Source of the DNA: Eumeta japonica
Taxonomy: Eukaryota; Arthropoda; Insecta; Lepidoptera; Psychidae
Direction: 5' to 3'
DNA: 64,000 nt
NCBI GenBank assembly: GCA_005406025.1
Contig: BGZK01001573.1
Span: 1-64,000, forward strand
Below, one piece after another: positions 45,095 to 57,601 of this stretch (the stretch's first letter is position 1; each line of letters opens with the position of its first letter). Below the pieces are notes generated by a model, which saw only the letters and a program-made list of their open reading frames with translations, searched no databases and was not told where the DNA came from. Position numbers and translations under genes: made by a program.

Positions 45095-45440
45095 GAAAAT
45101 TCTCGAGCCGTGAGCCGGCTCAGCGGCAATCTCTTTGTAATAACAACAATTGAAAATAGCGCCCGCGGGCCCTCGCCCCACTCATCCTCGTTCTTTTCTT
45201 TGAGAAAAAAAAAAGCGGGAAAATATCACGAGTCGGATTTTCCTAGAAAATTTCCCCTCTTGATCCGTCGACAATTAGCGTGATAGAAATAATTTGTTTC
45301 TTTTGCTATTTGCGTCCCGGCCACTTTGTGAGGCTCAGCCTCGGCGAGCTGTTATTATTGTGCCGTCCAATAGGAGCTTTACGCCGCCCGCGCCCGCCGA
45401 AGCGATTGCCGCCAATTATGGCAGATCTCGAACTTTCAAG
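45095..45440. other. GC-rich patch just after membralin exon 6
   Basis: ctcgagccgtgagccggctc, gcgcccgcgggccctcgccc and cgccgcccgcgcccgccgaa alternate with AT-rich sites such as ccaattatgg. Overlapping open frames on both strands (45280-45703) have no domain and are ascribed to composition. Confidence 0.45.
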
Positions 45441-47820
45441 TGATGGAAATTGCAAAATACGCGAATTCTCGAAAGCAGATTGTTTTTGTGCCGATAAATA
45501 TTCGACATACATTTCGAGTATTGCATCTGATAATCGCATTATTATGTTATATTCAATTTCTCCAATTAGACATGAGATCTACGGATTTCTTAGAAATTGA
45601 ATTTGAATTTGAAAAATGTAAATTGCGAATGAAATCTTCTAAATCCGGCGGAAAAGCAAGAGTCGGTATGAATACAGAAATCATAATAATACTAAGGTTT
45701 TGAAAATACAACGAGTATCATACGAACAATATCGATATTTTTCTTTTCTTCACAAGATCACATGGATTTTTTTGTTCTAAAAGTGGTACAAATGACACTA
45801 TTTGGCAAGTACTAACTTTAAAAAAAAATCATTATGACGATAGAAATATTTGATATACTTCTATCGTAGAAATATACCTTCAATTGGTTTATATTTAAAG
45901 AAAATTAATTAAAAATTGTTAGTATAACATTTTATGTCAATGTGAAATATGAAATGTCAATTTAATTTTGAAATACTTAATGGAAATTTAAAGCTTTTTT
46001 TTTTTAGAATTAATTATCACATTTACCTCTAAATATTTTAAAAATATTGATGAATCTTCAGGAACAGATTGTCACAGAACAAAATTGTTCCTTAAAATAT
46101 AGGCACGTTTTATTATATATATATATATATATATATATACTTTGCCTAAAATTTCGCGGTCATTCAAAATTTTTTTTTCAAGCGCCTCTAAGCAAAATAC
46201 GACATGTTATTAAAATATATTGATTTTTATACAAAACATATGACTACCGGTCCTACGGTACTTAAGTGTAGCGGTGCGTTGGAAAATCCTTCACATACAT
46301 TTATCGCCGAGAATCGAGATAAAATACTTTACTTTTTCTTTATCCGACCTTTTAAATTATTGTTTCATATGTGGTGTGTACTTTTATGTTCATTGCCTTA
46401 ATTGTCATATTTTTCACCAAACCGGTTGGCACGACAGACGTTCTGTGTTTTTACTTATTGGTGTTTGTTCATTTTACACAATATTCAAGTTTTTATTGAC
46501 ATTGACATTATTATCATATTCTGTAAATATAATTCATTTTGATTTATAAGTATCAAATTTATTTATAATTCAACCACAGGGTCAAATACCAAGGCTACAA
46601 TTTGTGGTTTTGTTTTTTGGCACTAAACCAAGTACATCTATCTATACATGTAATAAAATCCTCGCTTTATGTTTGTACATTGCAAATATTTGCAAAAAAT
46701 TGACTGTGGGTCATGTGTGCAATGTAACAAAATACAATAAAATCATTTTTGAAAATATTGACGGTTTTTCTGTTTCAATACATAAATTCGCCAAAATAGT
46801 AGATGAATTTTCAAGGTATTTTCGTTAGCAGTTTGAACGTAGCTTAGGGCAACGTATAGGCTTTATATGATCGAAATTGATTTACGCAGTTTTCATTTTA
46901 AAAATAAATGCTACTTGTGCGAAGGCGCGAGCATATCTAGTTGTGAATATGAGACATTTTGGTAGGTAAATACAGAATATCTTATTAATTTGATTACATC
47001 ACTACTAATTGGATTCTAAGCATAGCTATGTATCACCGTATTGATAAAACAAATAATGTGTCAATATGATCTCAGTCGCTCAAATCAGGATTTACGCGAT
47101 CACAATAGACTCACCAACGATCATAGATGTAAAGGTAGTGACAAACTTGATTTTCGCAGTGATTTTCATGTAACACCTAATGAACTTATTATTATTTCTT
47201 TCTTTTTGTATTCAGTTACAATAACCGTATTCGTTACAACATTTAACTGAGACTTAGTTATTGTGTATTGTGAGAAAATTGTGTCTCCTATGTAATACGG
47301 AAATATCTTATTTTCAATATTTCTAAAAGTTAACGAACTTTTTCATGCAATTTATATCAGTACTAGGTGATATTGGAATATTTTAAAACAATTTTTAAGA
47401 TTGTTGTATATTTAAAACTTCTGTATATGATATAAAACATATCAATTCAAATATGTGACGGTTTTAAGAAGAAAGACATCAATAATAAAGATAGGTAAAG
47501 AATTGATGTAAAAGTAATTTATCTGTTTTAATAAATCGACACTCTCATCAAATGTTTGATCAAATCTTGTTTTTCTCCCGTATTACGTATCCACAAGGGT
47601 ACATAGAGATCCGTTTCCCTTCTATTGTTTGTAATGGTTCATTGCAACGGATACAGTAACGACGTCCAGGATTTACGGGTCAAGGCACTAACGACATCCT
47701 TACTCACGATCCGAGAGTAACATTACACTTTTTGTCTAATGGGATTAACAAGACTAGAAGAAAGTACTTTATTTTCGTTTCATATAAAAGAAGGAAAATT
47801 ACATTGTTATCTATCAAAAT
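45441..47820. other. No gene seen; one (TA)n tract
   Basis: AT-rich. The TA microsatellite spans 46114-46139. Open frames at 46204-46828 and 47041-47250 show no motif. Confidence 0.5.
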
Positions 47821-47829
47821 ATCGCTTAT

Positions 47830-47890
47830 ATTAAATAAATCTGACAGTAAGGGTATAAATTTTATACCTTTGCTGTCAGATTTATTTAAT
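47830..47890. repeat. Near-perfect inverted repeat, 30-bp arms, 1-nt loop
   Basis: Left arm attaaataaatctgacagta plus agggtataaa pairs with the mirror arm ending at 47890 with two mismatches. The result is a near-continuous 61-bp palindrome. Confidence 0.85.
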
Positions 47891-47955
47891 AGAAAAGTCA
47901 ATTAATACCTAGCTGATTACAAAACGCTTTTTTTATACTACAAATATATTGATAA

Positions 47956-47977
47956 TATATATATATATATATATATA
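47956..47977. repeat. (TA)n microsatellite
   Basis: Uninterrupted TA dinucleotides. Similar tracts occur at 46114-46139, 53459-53487 and 57764-57792. Confidence 0.85.
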
Positions 47978-48659
47978 GGTTTCTTCTTATTGTAGGCTAT
48001 CGATATTCTATCAATTAAAATCAAAAGCGAAATTTTGAATGGAAATTTGATTTTCTTTCATTCTTACGAGGACGGAGATCACTTACTTCTCATCAGATTA
48101 ATTGTAATTTGATTGGGTATGAGACAATAATATACATTATTTGGTAATTAATTATTTGGTATGGTTTGCAAAATTATTTAAGGTCGTATTTAGAACTTGC
48201 ATACTATTTCGTAGATAATTAATTTTAGTTTTATATTGGAATCAGAGTTCTTAATTTATTAATATTTATGTCTCCGAGATATATCACGATCAAACCCCTC
48301 ATGGCTGTGGGTGTACATATGACTGAATAGCCTAAAATTGACTAAAACTAAGGATATTACCGTAGTTGTCTACTTGTTTGTCACTCAATAACATTTAGTA
48401 TGGCCTTCTGTCGTCAGATTGTGACACTACGGAAAATAAAATGAATGCTAGTAATTTTACATATATTTTTTTTATCCACTTTCAAAGTAAAGCACGTAAC
48501 ACGTCCTAGTATATTTTAAGGGGTTTCTTATTTTATATTCGATATCATTTACGGGTATGAATAAAAATACTGATAAGACGCAGAAAAAAAATAGTACGTT
48601 AGGGGACATCCGGAAGATGTGAAATATGAAAACTGTTGTGTACTTTATTATTCTTTGTA

Positions 48660-48900
48660 ATACATATGAAATTTATTGTTATAAAAAGCTTCAGCACAGG
48701 AGGAAATACACGATCAGACGCACTCGGCGTAGATCAAAACTAGGCGTCTCCGAAGTGTTAGACGCTTGGTATCACCTCATGCCAACACGTTATCCCCTCT
48801 ACTTGCGCACAGCTCTAGGCGTAGACGGCGTAGACAAAAACCAATCGTTTCCTTCATTTTGAGACGTTTTGGTTTTATCCCAGTCCAACGCGCGTATAGA
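48660..48900 (-). repeat. Dispersed SINE-like repeat, copy 2
   Basis: Reverse-complement relative of 1453-1684. Shared blocks include gttataaaaagctt, cacgatcagacgcac, gcgcacagctctaggcg and ggttttatcccagtc, ending in aacgcgcgt. A 78-codon open frame crossing it is a by-product of the repeat and is not called a gene. Confidence 0.6.
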
Positions 48901-49335
48901 AGTTTCACATCAAAAGTTGATTACGCTAATTAAACTGAAGACTATTACCACATAAGCTGTTAGTAACTTTCATAATTTAAAATGTCGTTTACGAATACTG
49001 TGACGATGGCATTACTGTTTATAAAGCTGTGCTATAAAAGTACAAGGTACTATCGTGTACGTGTTTCAGTGAGTTGCCATGACGATTTATCCGCTCCGCC
49101 TGCCGATCTGATTGTGCGATACACAAGCGGGTTAACCGGCGAAAGGAATAGAATGCCCATAATCCCTTTGTCGAGTAAAATCTCCTTTACCGTATAGTTT
49201 GGTGCTATCCAGTGACCTGTGTGCTCACGGCTGAAGGAAATTGAAATGAAAATATGTATGTTTTTTTTTCAATACAATTACATGATCATGGGTATAAATG
49301 AAAATTTATTGAGATTTAGACTTGCAGAGCTTTAA

Positions 49336-49368
49336 GCTTTTGCTAGAAATATCATGTCTAGCAAAAGC
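49336..49368. repeat. Inverted repeat, 12-bp arms, with duplicated loop
   Basis: gcttttgctaga pairs with tctagcaaaagc around a 9-nt loop. The loop plus the next three bases (aatatcatgtct) is repeated directly after the right arm (49369-49380). Confidence 0.75.
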
Positions 49369-49938
49369 AATATCATGTCTGAAAAATTGCGTATATGAAA
49401 TATTAAATATATCAATAATATTTTAATTTTTCGATACGAATAATTTTAAGGTTTATATACAGAAGCAGAAAAATGATTTTGATAATCATAAAAGACTATA
49501 TTTTGGGAGCGTTGTTTGTCTATTTATAGATATGTAACGTCAATAAATAAAATGAAGTGTGAAATATGCAGTGATAAATTAGGCTTATTTATAAATGAAC
49601 GACATTTGTTTGTTTGTAATTACATTACAGAAGTAGGCCAAACGATTTCGATATTAAGGAGTTTCGGGGGCAAAAGTAGATCTTCCCAATTCTTAAAAAA
49701 CTAGCTTTTTATAAATTTTCTTTAGATAGCGGTTTTAGGGTTGTAACAATTACAAAATTAACAATTACAAACGACTTTAGTAGCACGTCGATAGAGTTTC
49801 TGACTAGTGCGAGACCAATGGTTTCAAATCAGAAGCATTTTTTATTGTTACTATTTTTTAAAATTTTTGATTGACGCCTTTTAAATACTTTATTGAATGA
49901 CTTCCATTGATTTTAATAAATAGAAGAGATGAATTATA

Positions 49939-51074
49939 TTAGGAGTACAAATAAGTTTCCGCCCTTTTTTGTCAATAAAATAATATTTATTGTGAATGAA
50001 CGATAAATTAATTTTAATCGAAGTATTGTACATCCCTAGCAACTATTTTTTTCATCTTTCAGGCAGCGTTCGGATTCCAAGTCTGAAGAACTCCTTTTCT
50101 TTTGAGGCTATCCACGAATTAACCCAATTTTTGGTATCTTCATATGATGTGAACCGATGCTCTGAGGAGAGCATGTTCCATTGACCGTAACAGATGATAG
50201 TCGAACGACGCAATGTCTGGTAAATACGGCGAGTGGGGTAGTGCTTCCCAATCAAGTGTTTTTAAATAGTTTTTCACCGGAAGCGCTACATGCGGATGAG
50301 GATTATTATATAGGATTATAATTTTGTCCTGTCTGGAGTAGTATTAAGGGAGTTTTTCCTTCAGAGCTTAGATCAATCTCATCAAATGTGTTCGGTATAG
50401 AGTTACAGTGATTGTTTCGCTTGGATCAAGCAACTCGTAATACGCCAACCCTGAGTTTTTTCCATGAATATTCGGTTTTGCTGTGGATGTTGACGTGTGG
50501 CTAGGTAGTCCCCATGATTTTCTTCTTTTTGGATTATCCACTTTTCATCACCAGTGATGATTCGATGTAAAAAACTCTTTTTTTGTGTCTGGCTAGCAGC
50601 ATTTCACTCATGCATAATCGGCGTTCAACATCTGTCGGCTTTTTTTGTCGGCTAATTCGTATGAAACCCCATTAAGTTGTATATGAATCATTCCTAACGA
50701 TTTTAAACGATGCGAGACTGCTTGCTGAGTGACTTCTAAGTAAGTGCGAGTTCCTTTTGTGTTTGAGACGAATCTTCCTCCAATAATTCCTCCAATTCTA
50801 CATCCTCATAAATTTTTGGTCTTCCACTGCGATCAAATGTTTGAAACTACTCACGAAATGTTCTCTTACTCAAGGCAGCCTCATTATATGCTACTACGAG
50901 TAATCAATGCGCCTCAGCTGCAGATTTTTTTAAACTAAACAAGTAAATTAAAAGTTCCCGTAAATGATACTTGTTTAGTTCAAATTTAGACATTTTTGGA
51001 TAAAAAAAATATAAGATGCTAATATCAAGTTGATAATATAATAAGGGTATGTTGTTTTTGAACGAGCAACCTAA
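49939..51074 (-). mobile_element. Mariner element, irritans/mori-like, decayed
   Basis: About 1.14 kb between ttaggagtacaaataagttt at the left end and ...gagcaacctaa at the right end. On the minus strand the transposase remnants appear in order. DRSGRPKIYED and LEELLEEDSSQTQKE are near 50770-50830. VSHRLKSLGMIHIQLNGVSY is near 50665-50720. YEDTKNWVNSWIASKEKEFF and LGIRTLPER are at about 50052-50140. These match mariner of the irritans/mori groups. Several stops and frame shifts interrupt it. The right flanking TA is not intact. Confidence 0.85.
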
Positions 51075-51299
51075 TTTTCAAGCCAATTGTCATTTGCGAA
51101 TTCTAACGAAAGTCTCGTATCATGCCATCTCTTTCAAAACGGCAGAAATTTATTTGTAATCCTAATAAAATAAATCTAGCTAATGTTGGCGACTGTATTT
51201 TTATAGCCGGTAAACGTGCATTCTAAATTTTCTTCGTAATGACTTAGGATCGTACGCTTCTCTATAGTGCATAGAATACAATTGATTTTTTTATTATTT

Positions 51300-51799
51300 T
51301 ATGGTCAAGGCGCGAGCGATGTTTTGTGGGGTGTGCAGTTTTCGCCGCTGGGATACCTAACGTGGTACATTACAGCATAAGTGAATCGAGAACGGATATA
51401 GTCTGCACAAGATAAACTTAGCTCGGAGTGGCTCGCTCACTTGTGTGGCTGTGCTTTGGTGAATAAGATGTTGTACCTGAACGGCCATATGCAGAAAGAG
51501 GTCGATGTGCACATCTATGTATCAAACTTGTGTCAGTCACACTATTTCGTACCTTCGGAGTTGTAGCTTTCAGCACAATATACTGTCGATGATCCGTCGG
51601 CAAAGTCCTTAGTTTGATGGTACGGAGGTTAGAGTCGGAGGGATTATTTTTGCATGCTTAGGCATCTTCTCAACGACTGCCCGGTCCCCCAGGGAATCGA
51701 TGTGTGTGATTTGTGTAACCAAGTTTAGTTACAGGTACGGGCATGAGTACCATAGGACCCAAGTTTTCGTTCACGAGGTACATGTCCCTTATGAGCCAA
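51300..51799. other. GC-richer stretch, probably the 3' end of the jockey fragment
   Basis: No recognisable domain. Composition and position directly downstream (in minus orientation) of the jockey ORF2 C-terminus suggest retrotransposon 3' sequence. A TG microsatellite follows at 51801-51838. Confidence 0.35.
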
Positions 51800-51800
51800 T

Positions 51801-51858
51801 GTGTGTGTGTGTGTGTGTGTGTGTTTGCGTGTGTGTGTGAGCATGTGCGTGAGTGTGG
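51801..51858. repeat. (TG)n microsatellite, interrupted
   Basis: An uninterrupted gtgtgt run to about 51823 is followed by tttgcgtgtgtgtgtgagca and tgcgtgagtgtggggg. It lies in the jockey-derived stretch. Confidence 0.85.
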
Positions 51859-51859
51859 G

Positions 51860-53000
51860 GGTTAAATTAATTTTACCTGCGTAATGCGACACCATGACGT
51901 TCCACTGGGCGACTTCATTAGCTAATGTGGGAGCGGTCTGGTTCTGGGAGACCTGACATGTAATAATGCAATACCACAAAGGATTAGGTGTAGTCCGTTA
52001 TCTGAAAGGTTGAAGAGCTTCCTCGCTAATAAACGTATAAAGTTTTTAATCATTGGCACTCGTAGGTATTGGGCTATTACGCCATTCCTAACGTGATGTC
52101 CAGCTCCCACGACCATGCGTAGTCAATATTTATTGTGCTTGAATCTTCTGCTGCTGTTTTTCTGAACATAAAAGTTACCATGCCGGCACAGTATACGTGA
52201 GACAAGAGTGGAATGTAGAAATCGGTGGTAGTTGGGTCTTTTGAAGACGATTGTGCGGCTAAAGTTGCGGGCTAGAGCTACAAGCTTGAACCCTGGCTTC
52301 ATCTTTTTGGGTAGACGACAGGTTCGTCTGTCTTTACCTAAGTGATGTCGCGTCAAGTGACGTCATTTTCCTTAGGGGAAGTAAGGATGTTGCTCGTGTC
52401 GTGGTGCTGTTTTGTTTTGTTGAGAAGGACTTCGTACCTTCGTCTGCATCATTCAATACACGATTTGTCTGTGTAATGAAGTCTTCTACTGCATCTGCAG
52501 TTCCCTGGCAATCATGTCTTTTCTCACGTACCAGCCGGCCCCCGCTATCGTCTGCATCGCCAGATGATTGTGCGGTCGGATTTTTGCTGCTGCCGTTTTA
52601 AATACAGGGGGCACGCATATAGTATAGCGTAAAGCGCAAATGTTAAAATTCTGTATAGCTATTTTCGTCCTTATGGGTAACTTGAATCTAACTTGGGCCT
52701 AAGTTTCGCGCGCAAGTCTCTAACCAGATTGTCACGTGATCAATCTGTATAACCACGTGCAGTGACCTGTCGATATATACTCCCAGATGCCGGACTTATG
52801 TTTTCTATTTTACGTCTTGACTCGGCAGGCGGAGTTTCAGTGGCAGGTTCCTCTGGCAGCTTGTTAGTAGAGTGGCCGTCTTACCAACATTGATGTTATC
52901 TTCCACTTGTCTACTCTGGCAGCAGGTCAAAGATTCTTTGTATTCAGAGCCGATCTAAAACTAGGATGAGGAACTGACTCGCAGATGTGTGGTAACGAGA
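51860..53000 (-). pseudogene. Jockey-type non-LTR retrotransposon ORF2 C-terminal fragment
   Basis: Minus-strand frames in order. INVGKTATLLTSCQRNLPLK lies at about 52840-52900. VRHLGVYIDRSLHVVIQIDH follows at about 52730-52790, then RAKLRPKLDSSYP near 52690. The last block is LRMVVGAGHHVRNGVIAQYL with LRVPMIKNFIRLLARKLFNL at about 51990-52125. Together these are the thumb region and C-terminal tail of a jockey ORF2. The pieces need several frame changes, so it is inactive. GC content is higher than in the surroundings. Confidence 0.75.
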
Positions 53001-53454
53001 ATCTCCTAGTTATGATTTGATCTGTACTGATTGATTTGACCCAAAACTAATTGGTCATCTTTGCCAATCAACTACATTCTCGTAATGTATGTGCAATTCA
53101 TATGTGCATGGAATAAGTATTCTTATTGAGATACAAGAAAATATACAGAGACAAGTAATTGTCTTTTAAACCTTATGCATACTAATTTCTACCCGAGTAA
53201 TAAATTTATACACCCAATATATTTATACCTTATCGAAAACTTATTCTAATCCTTTGTTTGAGCAATAAAATGGAATGGTTTCTAATCTAATACTTTTTAT
53301 TCGTAACATTAGACGCTCTATTTTTGCGTGAGTAAAGTTTGATCGTCCAGTTATTATTATATAAAAAGTCATTAATTTCTAATACAAACCGTAGTTCTTT
53401 TCAATTAAGAATTTTTCGCAATATTTGTATTGCCTAAGAATATAGATATACAGC

Positions 53455-53458
<4 letters not shown>

Positions 53459-53487
<29 letters not shown>
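53459..53487. repeat. (TA)n microsatellite
   Basis: Uninterrupted TA run in AT-rich DNA. Confidence 0.85.
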
Positions 53488-53489
<2 letters not shown>

Positions 53490-53519
53490 TATTTAAATAT
53501 TGTAACTACCTTTAGTAAT

Positions 53520-53715
53520 CAAACAAGCATGGCGGAGTGACCACTGGCGGAATGGAACACTGGCATTATAATTGATGTTTTACGAACGCTGTCAACAAGG
53601 GCAGCTGTTCAAAGGAGCCGCATGCAGGCGCCGAACAAACTGGCAGGGCGCTGCCGCAGTCTGACCGCACCTCATTTATTGTGCCTGCTACAGTTACAAT
53701 TAGCGAGTTTTAGTA
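53520..53715. other. GC-rich patch
   Basis: catggcggagtgaccactgg, gcatgcaggcgccgaacaaa and ggcagggcgctgccgcagtc; no open frame with coding character. 53716-54430 after it is AT-rich with nothing recognisable except a gccatggctccgctcgtgtgg-like motif near 54280. Confidence 0.4.
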
Positions 53716-54439
53716 AAAAAGTTTTATATATTGGTAACGGGTATGTTTTCCATCAAATTTTAATAATATCCGGTTGAAATATGATGGCGATGAGAAACAG
53801 TTAAAAAGATTAGGCTTTCATCAACGAATTAAATACAATAATAACAATTAATTGTTTTAATGCATAGTATTAATATATTAAACACAATTAATGATAGGAG
53901 TATTAATTTATTTACCAATGTACAATAAAAAATATTGGATTGGCATATACGTTAGTATTGCATAGGGCGTGGGGGCGTGTGTGGAAACTAAGAAACGTGC
54001 AATACCTCCCCTAACCTCCAATAAAAGTGTATTGTATCAAGTACACAAAATGAATTTAACATACAATTTGGATTAGATATTTCGAATCACTCCCGGGGTA
54101 TAATGCGAGAGATCGTCCTGAGGAATATGAGGATGGGAAGGAATAATCACTGGAAAATTAGACTATATGAAAAAGACAAACATATCACATACAGATAGGT
54201 AAAATCTTGAAATGAGAAAATATAGGATGGATCTATATCGATTATACGAAAAAATTTGCTTATATACATAATTAGCTGTGCCATGGCTCCGCTCGTGTGG
54301 AGTAGAGAAATATTGTTTAGGTTTCTTTTTTTTATAAAATAAGATTTTATTTGGGTATCTTAATTATGAAGTAAATAATAATAAAGACAAATAATATTAA
54401 CTCACGCCTATTTCTCTATTTCAAAGACCACATTGTACG

Positions 54440-55054
54440 ATCTTTGCATATCTCTCTTGCTTCACTGACATCTATCAATTTTTTCATGCAAATTCGTCGG
54501 TTTAGGGTGCTTAAAATTTAGTCCTTTTCTAATATACCACCAATATGGTCAGCATAGTAATTTCTAGGGCGACCCTTGCCGACCTTTCCGTCACACAAAT
54601 TCGCTCTATAGAATTGTTTTATCTCCTTTCCCAGATGGCCACACCACCGCAACATACCCCTTTTTAGTCTAATCACCACATCTTCCTTCAAACCACACCG
54701 CTCTCTAACATCACTGTTTCTACATCTGCATCTATTTTTCTGAGACACTCCACACGTACTACGCAATGATCACATCTTTATTGTATTGATCCTAATTTAA
54801 TTTATCTTCTGCCATACCCAGCTTTTATTACCATACATAAACGTAGGGATCAGGACCCCATAATGAATAGCTCAACGCGCTTGTTGTTAGACATTTTTAC
54901 TGTTAATAATAGCAAGCAAGACCCTATTCACTTTATTTCCCGTATTTACTCTTCTTTAGATATCTCTGTCATGTTTACCATCATTTGTAAATAAACTACC
55001 CAAGTACACAAACTCTTCCACTTGTGCAACTCTCTTATCTTCTGTATTTGTATG
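54440..55054 (-). pseudogene. Non-LTR retrotransposon family L, 3' part (interrupted by copia)
   Basis: Minus-strand remnants of the C-terminal region read VEEFVYLGSLFTNDGKHDRD near 54970-55030. LRSTCGVSQKNRCR is followed by NSDVRERCGLKEDVVIRLKR, GMLRWCGHLGKEIKQFYRAN and VGKGRPRNYYADHIGGILEK at 54518-54766. A final block with DVSEAREICKDRTMW is near 54430-54480. The reading continues across the copia insertion into 57763 and beyond. Confidence 0.85.
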
Positions 55055-55217
55055 TGTAGAAATAAAAGAAGATAAAGCAATACTTTTGATCGACGAAATG
55101 TTTTATTTTAACAGAGTGACTACATACAGAGAGAGAGAGAGAGCCACACACACAAAAAAAAAAACAATGGAATGTTGCCAACTTAGAAAATGTGAAATTA
55201 CATTGCAGTATTCAACA
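55055..55217 (-). repeat. Copia 3' LTR
   Basis: 163 bp, nearly identical to 57602-57757: three substitutions plus length changes in the ga, ca and a runs. Bounded by TG and CA. Confidence 0.92.
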
Positions 55218-55296
55218 CCTCCACTCAATGTAATTACACCAACAATATCTAATACTTATTAATTAATTACACAAAATAAGTCAATAGTATAAATTA

Positions 55297-56116
55297 TTAC
55301 ATCTTTTCTATATTACTCATTCCACATTTTCCTAAGAAACGAGTTATCAATTCTCTACTACTTAAAGCCTTTGTAAGCGTATCTGCAGGTTGATCACTCG
55401 TTTTTATTTATTTTATACACATCTTTTGTTCTTTAATTAATTCTTTTACAAAATGATAGCGAATATCAATATGCTTTAATCTTTTGACAATTTCAGTACA
55501 TGCAACAAATATTGCTGATCGATTATCTGAGTAAATGTTTACAGGACATACATTGTTTACTTTAGAATCATTCAACAGATTAACAAGCCACCAGGCTTCA
55601 CTGGCTGCCATACTAATGGCAACATATTCTGACTCTGTGGAGGATAAACTCACAGACACCTGCTTCTTTGAACTCCATGAAATCAAACAATTTGAGAATT
55701 TAAATAGGTAGCCTGTAGTTGACTTTCTATCACTGAGAGCACCTCCCCAGTCAGCATCACAATATCCTTCCAAGACATTGTCTGTACATTTATATACTAA
55801 CTTAAGATCTAAAGTATGTTTAACATATCTCATAACTCTCTTTAAAGCAGTTAATAACACATCATTAGCACATTTTTTGGTATCTACTTAACATTGAAAT
55901 AGCAAAACATAGATCAGGCCTAGTGCCCGATACAGCATACATTAAACATTCTATCATTTGTAGGCATAACTTTTCAATATTTTTGTCTACCAAACTGTTA
56001 TTATTTTGAAATAGATTTAAATTTATATTTTGATCAATTGGTGTCGACATTGGTTTAGAATTTTCCATTTTAAATCTTTTGAGAACATTTTCTAAATACT
56101 TTCTTTGTATAATCAA
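55297..56116 (-). pseudogene. Copia pol: RT C-terminus and RNase H
   Basis: QRKYLENVLKRFKMENSKPM and MYAVSGTRPDLCFAISMLSR represent the end of RT. After a frame shift near 55862, RNase H is well kept (55408-55860). GYCDADWGGALSDRKSTTGY, SLSSTESEYVAISMAASEAW, YSDNRSAIFVA and HIDIRYHFVKELI carry its acidic catalytic residues. A second break near 55395 separates the tail, with DQPADTLTKALSSRELITRF in another frame and a stop at 55297-55299. Confidence 0.88.
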
Positions 56117-56560
56117 AATTTTGATGTGCTAATCTTTCGTGCCACTCCTGTAATGTAGTTTTATTTGTCTTAGCCACATTCGCCACTTGATTTTTATATC
56201 GTAACTCTAAAAAATATGAACTTCCAACTCGCTTTGCAATGGCGCAAACTTGTTTGTTTTTAAGAAATTGACACGAGCTGTCATCTGTTATCATGACATA
56301 ACCTTTGTCCGAAGCACAGTTTACGGAAAACAAGTTTGTTTTTAATTCCGGAACGAAAAGAACTCTGTCTATGGTTGTTGGAATCCAATCACACCCATCA
56401 TACACCTCTACCGCCATCTGTCCGTAGCCGAGGACACTTATTGCCGCACCGTTACCGACGATAACAGATTCATGTTTAGATTCGGTAAATGTTGTAAATA
56501 GTCCACGATCACGACACATATGTTCACTGGCTCCTGAGTCTACTACCCACTTAGATTTAC
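56070..56560 (-). pseudogene. Copia pol: protease active site and GAG-pre-integrase, cut by deletion
   Basis: WVVDSGASEHMCRDRG (about 56510-56557) contains the D-S-G-A aspartic protease site. It is followed by VLFVPELKTNLFSV and the GAG-pre-integrase motif LQEWHERLAHQNF. The frame then runs directly into sequence belonging to the end of RT at about 56105-56115, so the integrase core and the RT catalytic region are missing. Confidence 0.85.
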
Positions 56561-57394
56561 TATATTATTTTAATGAGTTTGACACCACAAATGCATTACT
56601 TGTCTTTTGTTCCTTATTCTTCTTAAACCAACACTGTGACTTGTTGTGTCCACCTTTGCCACAGTAAAAACACTTATTCTGTCCTTCCCTTCTTTCGTTG
56701 TTACTTTTACACTCGCTAGCAAATGTCCCATTTTATTACACTTAAAACACTTAATATTATTCTTGTTCTTAGTTACGAATGCAGACGAGCCAGAAGGCAA
56801 TAGTTGTTCACTTTTCTCTTTAATCCTTTCTTCTTCTATTAATAATCTTGCAACCAGATTGTCCATTGTTTGTTTGTTGTCTGGAGCTGACTCCCAAGCC
56901 GAAACAAAATGTTTATACTCGTCCGGTAATGACATTAATACTTTGGTTATCACAAACTTGTTTGACACTTCTTCTCCCAACTGTTTCAGTTTATTTTGTA
57001 ATTCCTGAATTTTTGATAGGAACGTCGACATTTCAGTGCCAGGTTCAAATTTGTATTGAAAAAAACGCTGCTGAATAATATGGATGTTTGTTTCTGTCTT
57101 CTGCTCATAAACACTTTGCAACTTTCTCCACATTTCAGCCGAAGTAGAACATGTAATAATATGCAGCATTACATTTTCAGTCATTCTCGTAACTAGTAAT
57201 GTTTGGGCCTTAGCATCTTTATTTTCCCAAGCGGAATGTTCAGCGGGATCTTCAGGTTTCAAAGTTCTTCCTTCTACAATATCTAACCAGCCTTGACCTC
57301 GTAGCAAAACTGTCGTTTGGAACTTCCAGATGTTCCAGTTGTCAGCTCCTTCCAGCTTCATCATGCTGTTATTGCTGTTTAGATTAATATCCAT
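56545..57394 (-). pseudogene. Copia gag remnant with zinc knuckles
   Basis: The start is taken at 57394 (MDINLNSNNSMMKLEGADNW), because the nine codons before it are in frame but unlike gag. The UBN2-type gag domain is readable: WLDIVEGRTLKPEDPAEHSA and SVYEQKTETNIHIIQQRFFQ, then LNLNKL-type helices to LLIEEERIKEKSEQLL. The first CCHC knuckle starts as CFKCNKMGH and loses frame. The second, CFYCGKGGHNKSQC (about 56626-56667), is intact in another frame. At least one frame shift therefore lies between about 56670 and 56735. A stop sits just before the protease. Confidence 0.85.
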
Positions 57395-57601
57395 TTCGCT
57401 GACTTGCCTTGCGACGCACACAAGTATTCAGTAATTATCTTCACTATTCCACGTTGTCGCCCGCACGGTATAAAACAAATTATAACCTTACTTTGTTTTG
57501 TCAAATCGCAAACGGAACGTGAATTTTATTTTCACCACTGTACTTTCAATTTTTATCTTTTATTTTAATTACTTCAGGATTACGTGCCTGGGCCCAGAAC
57601 C

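Noticed and set aside
45280..45703. Overlapping open frames of 77-106 codons on both strands
   Set aside because: Simultaneous frames on both strands reflect the GC-rich composition; no motif recognised.
56646..57078. Plus-strand open frames of 120 and 76 codons
   Set aside because: Antisense shadows of the copia gag.
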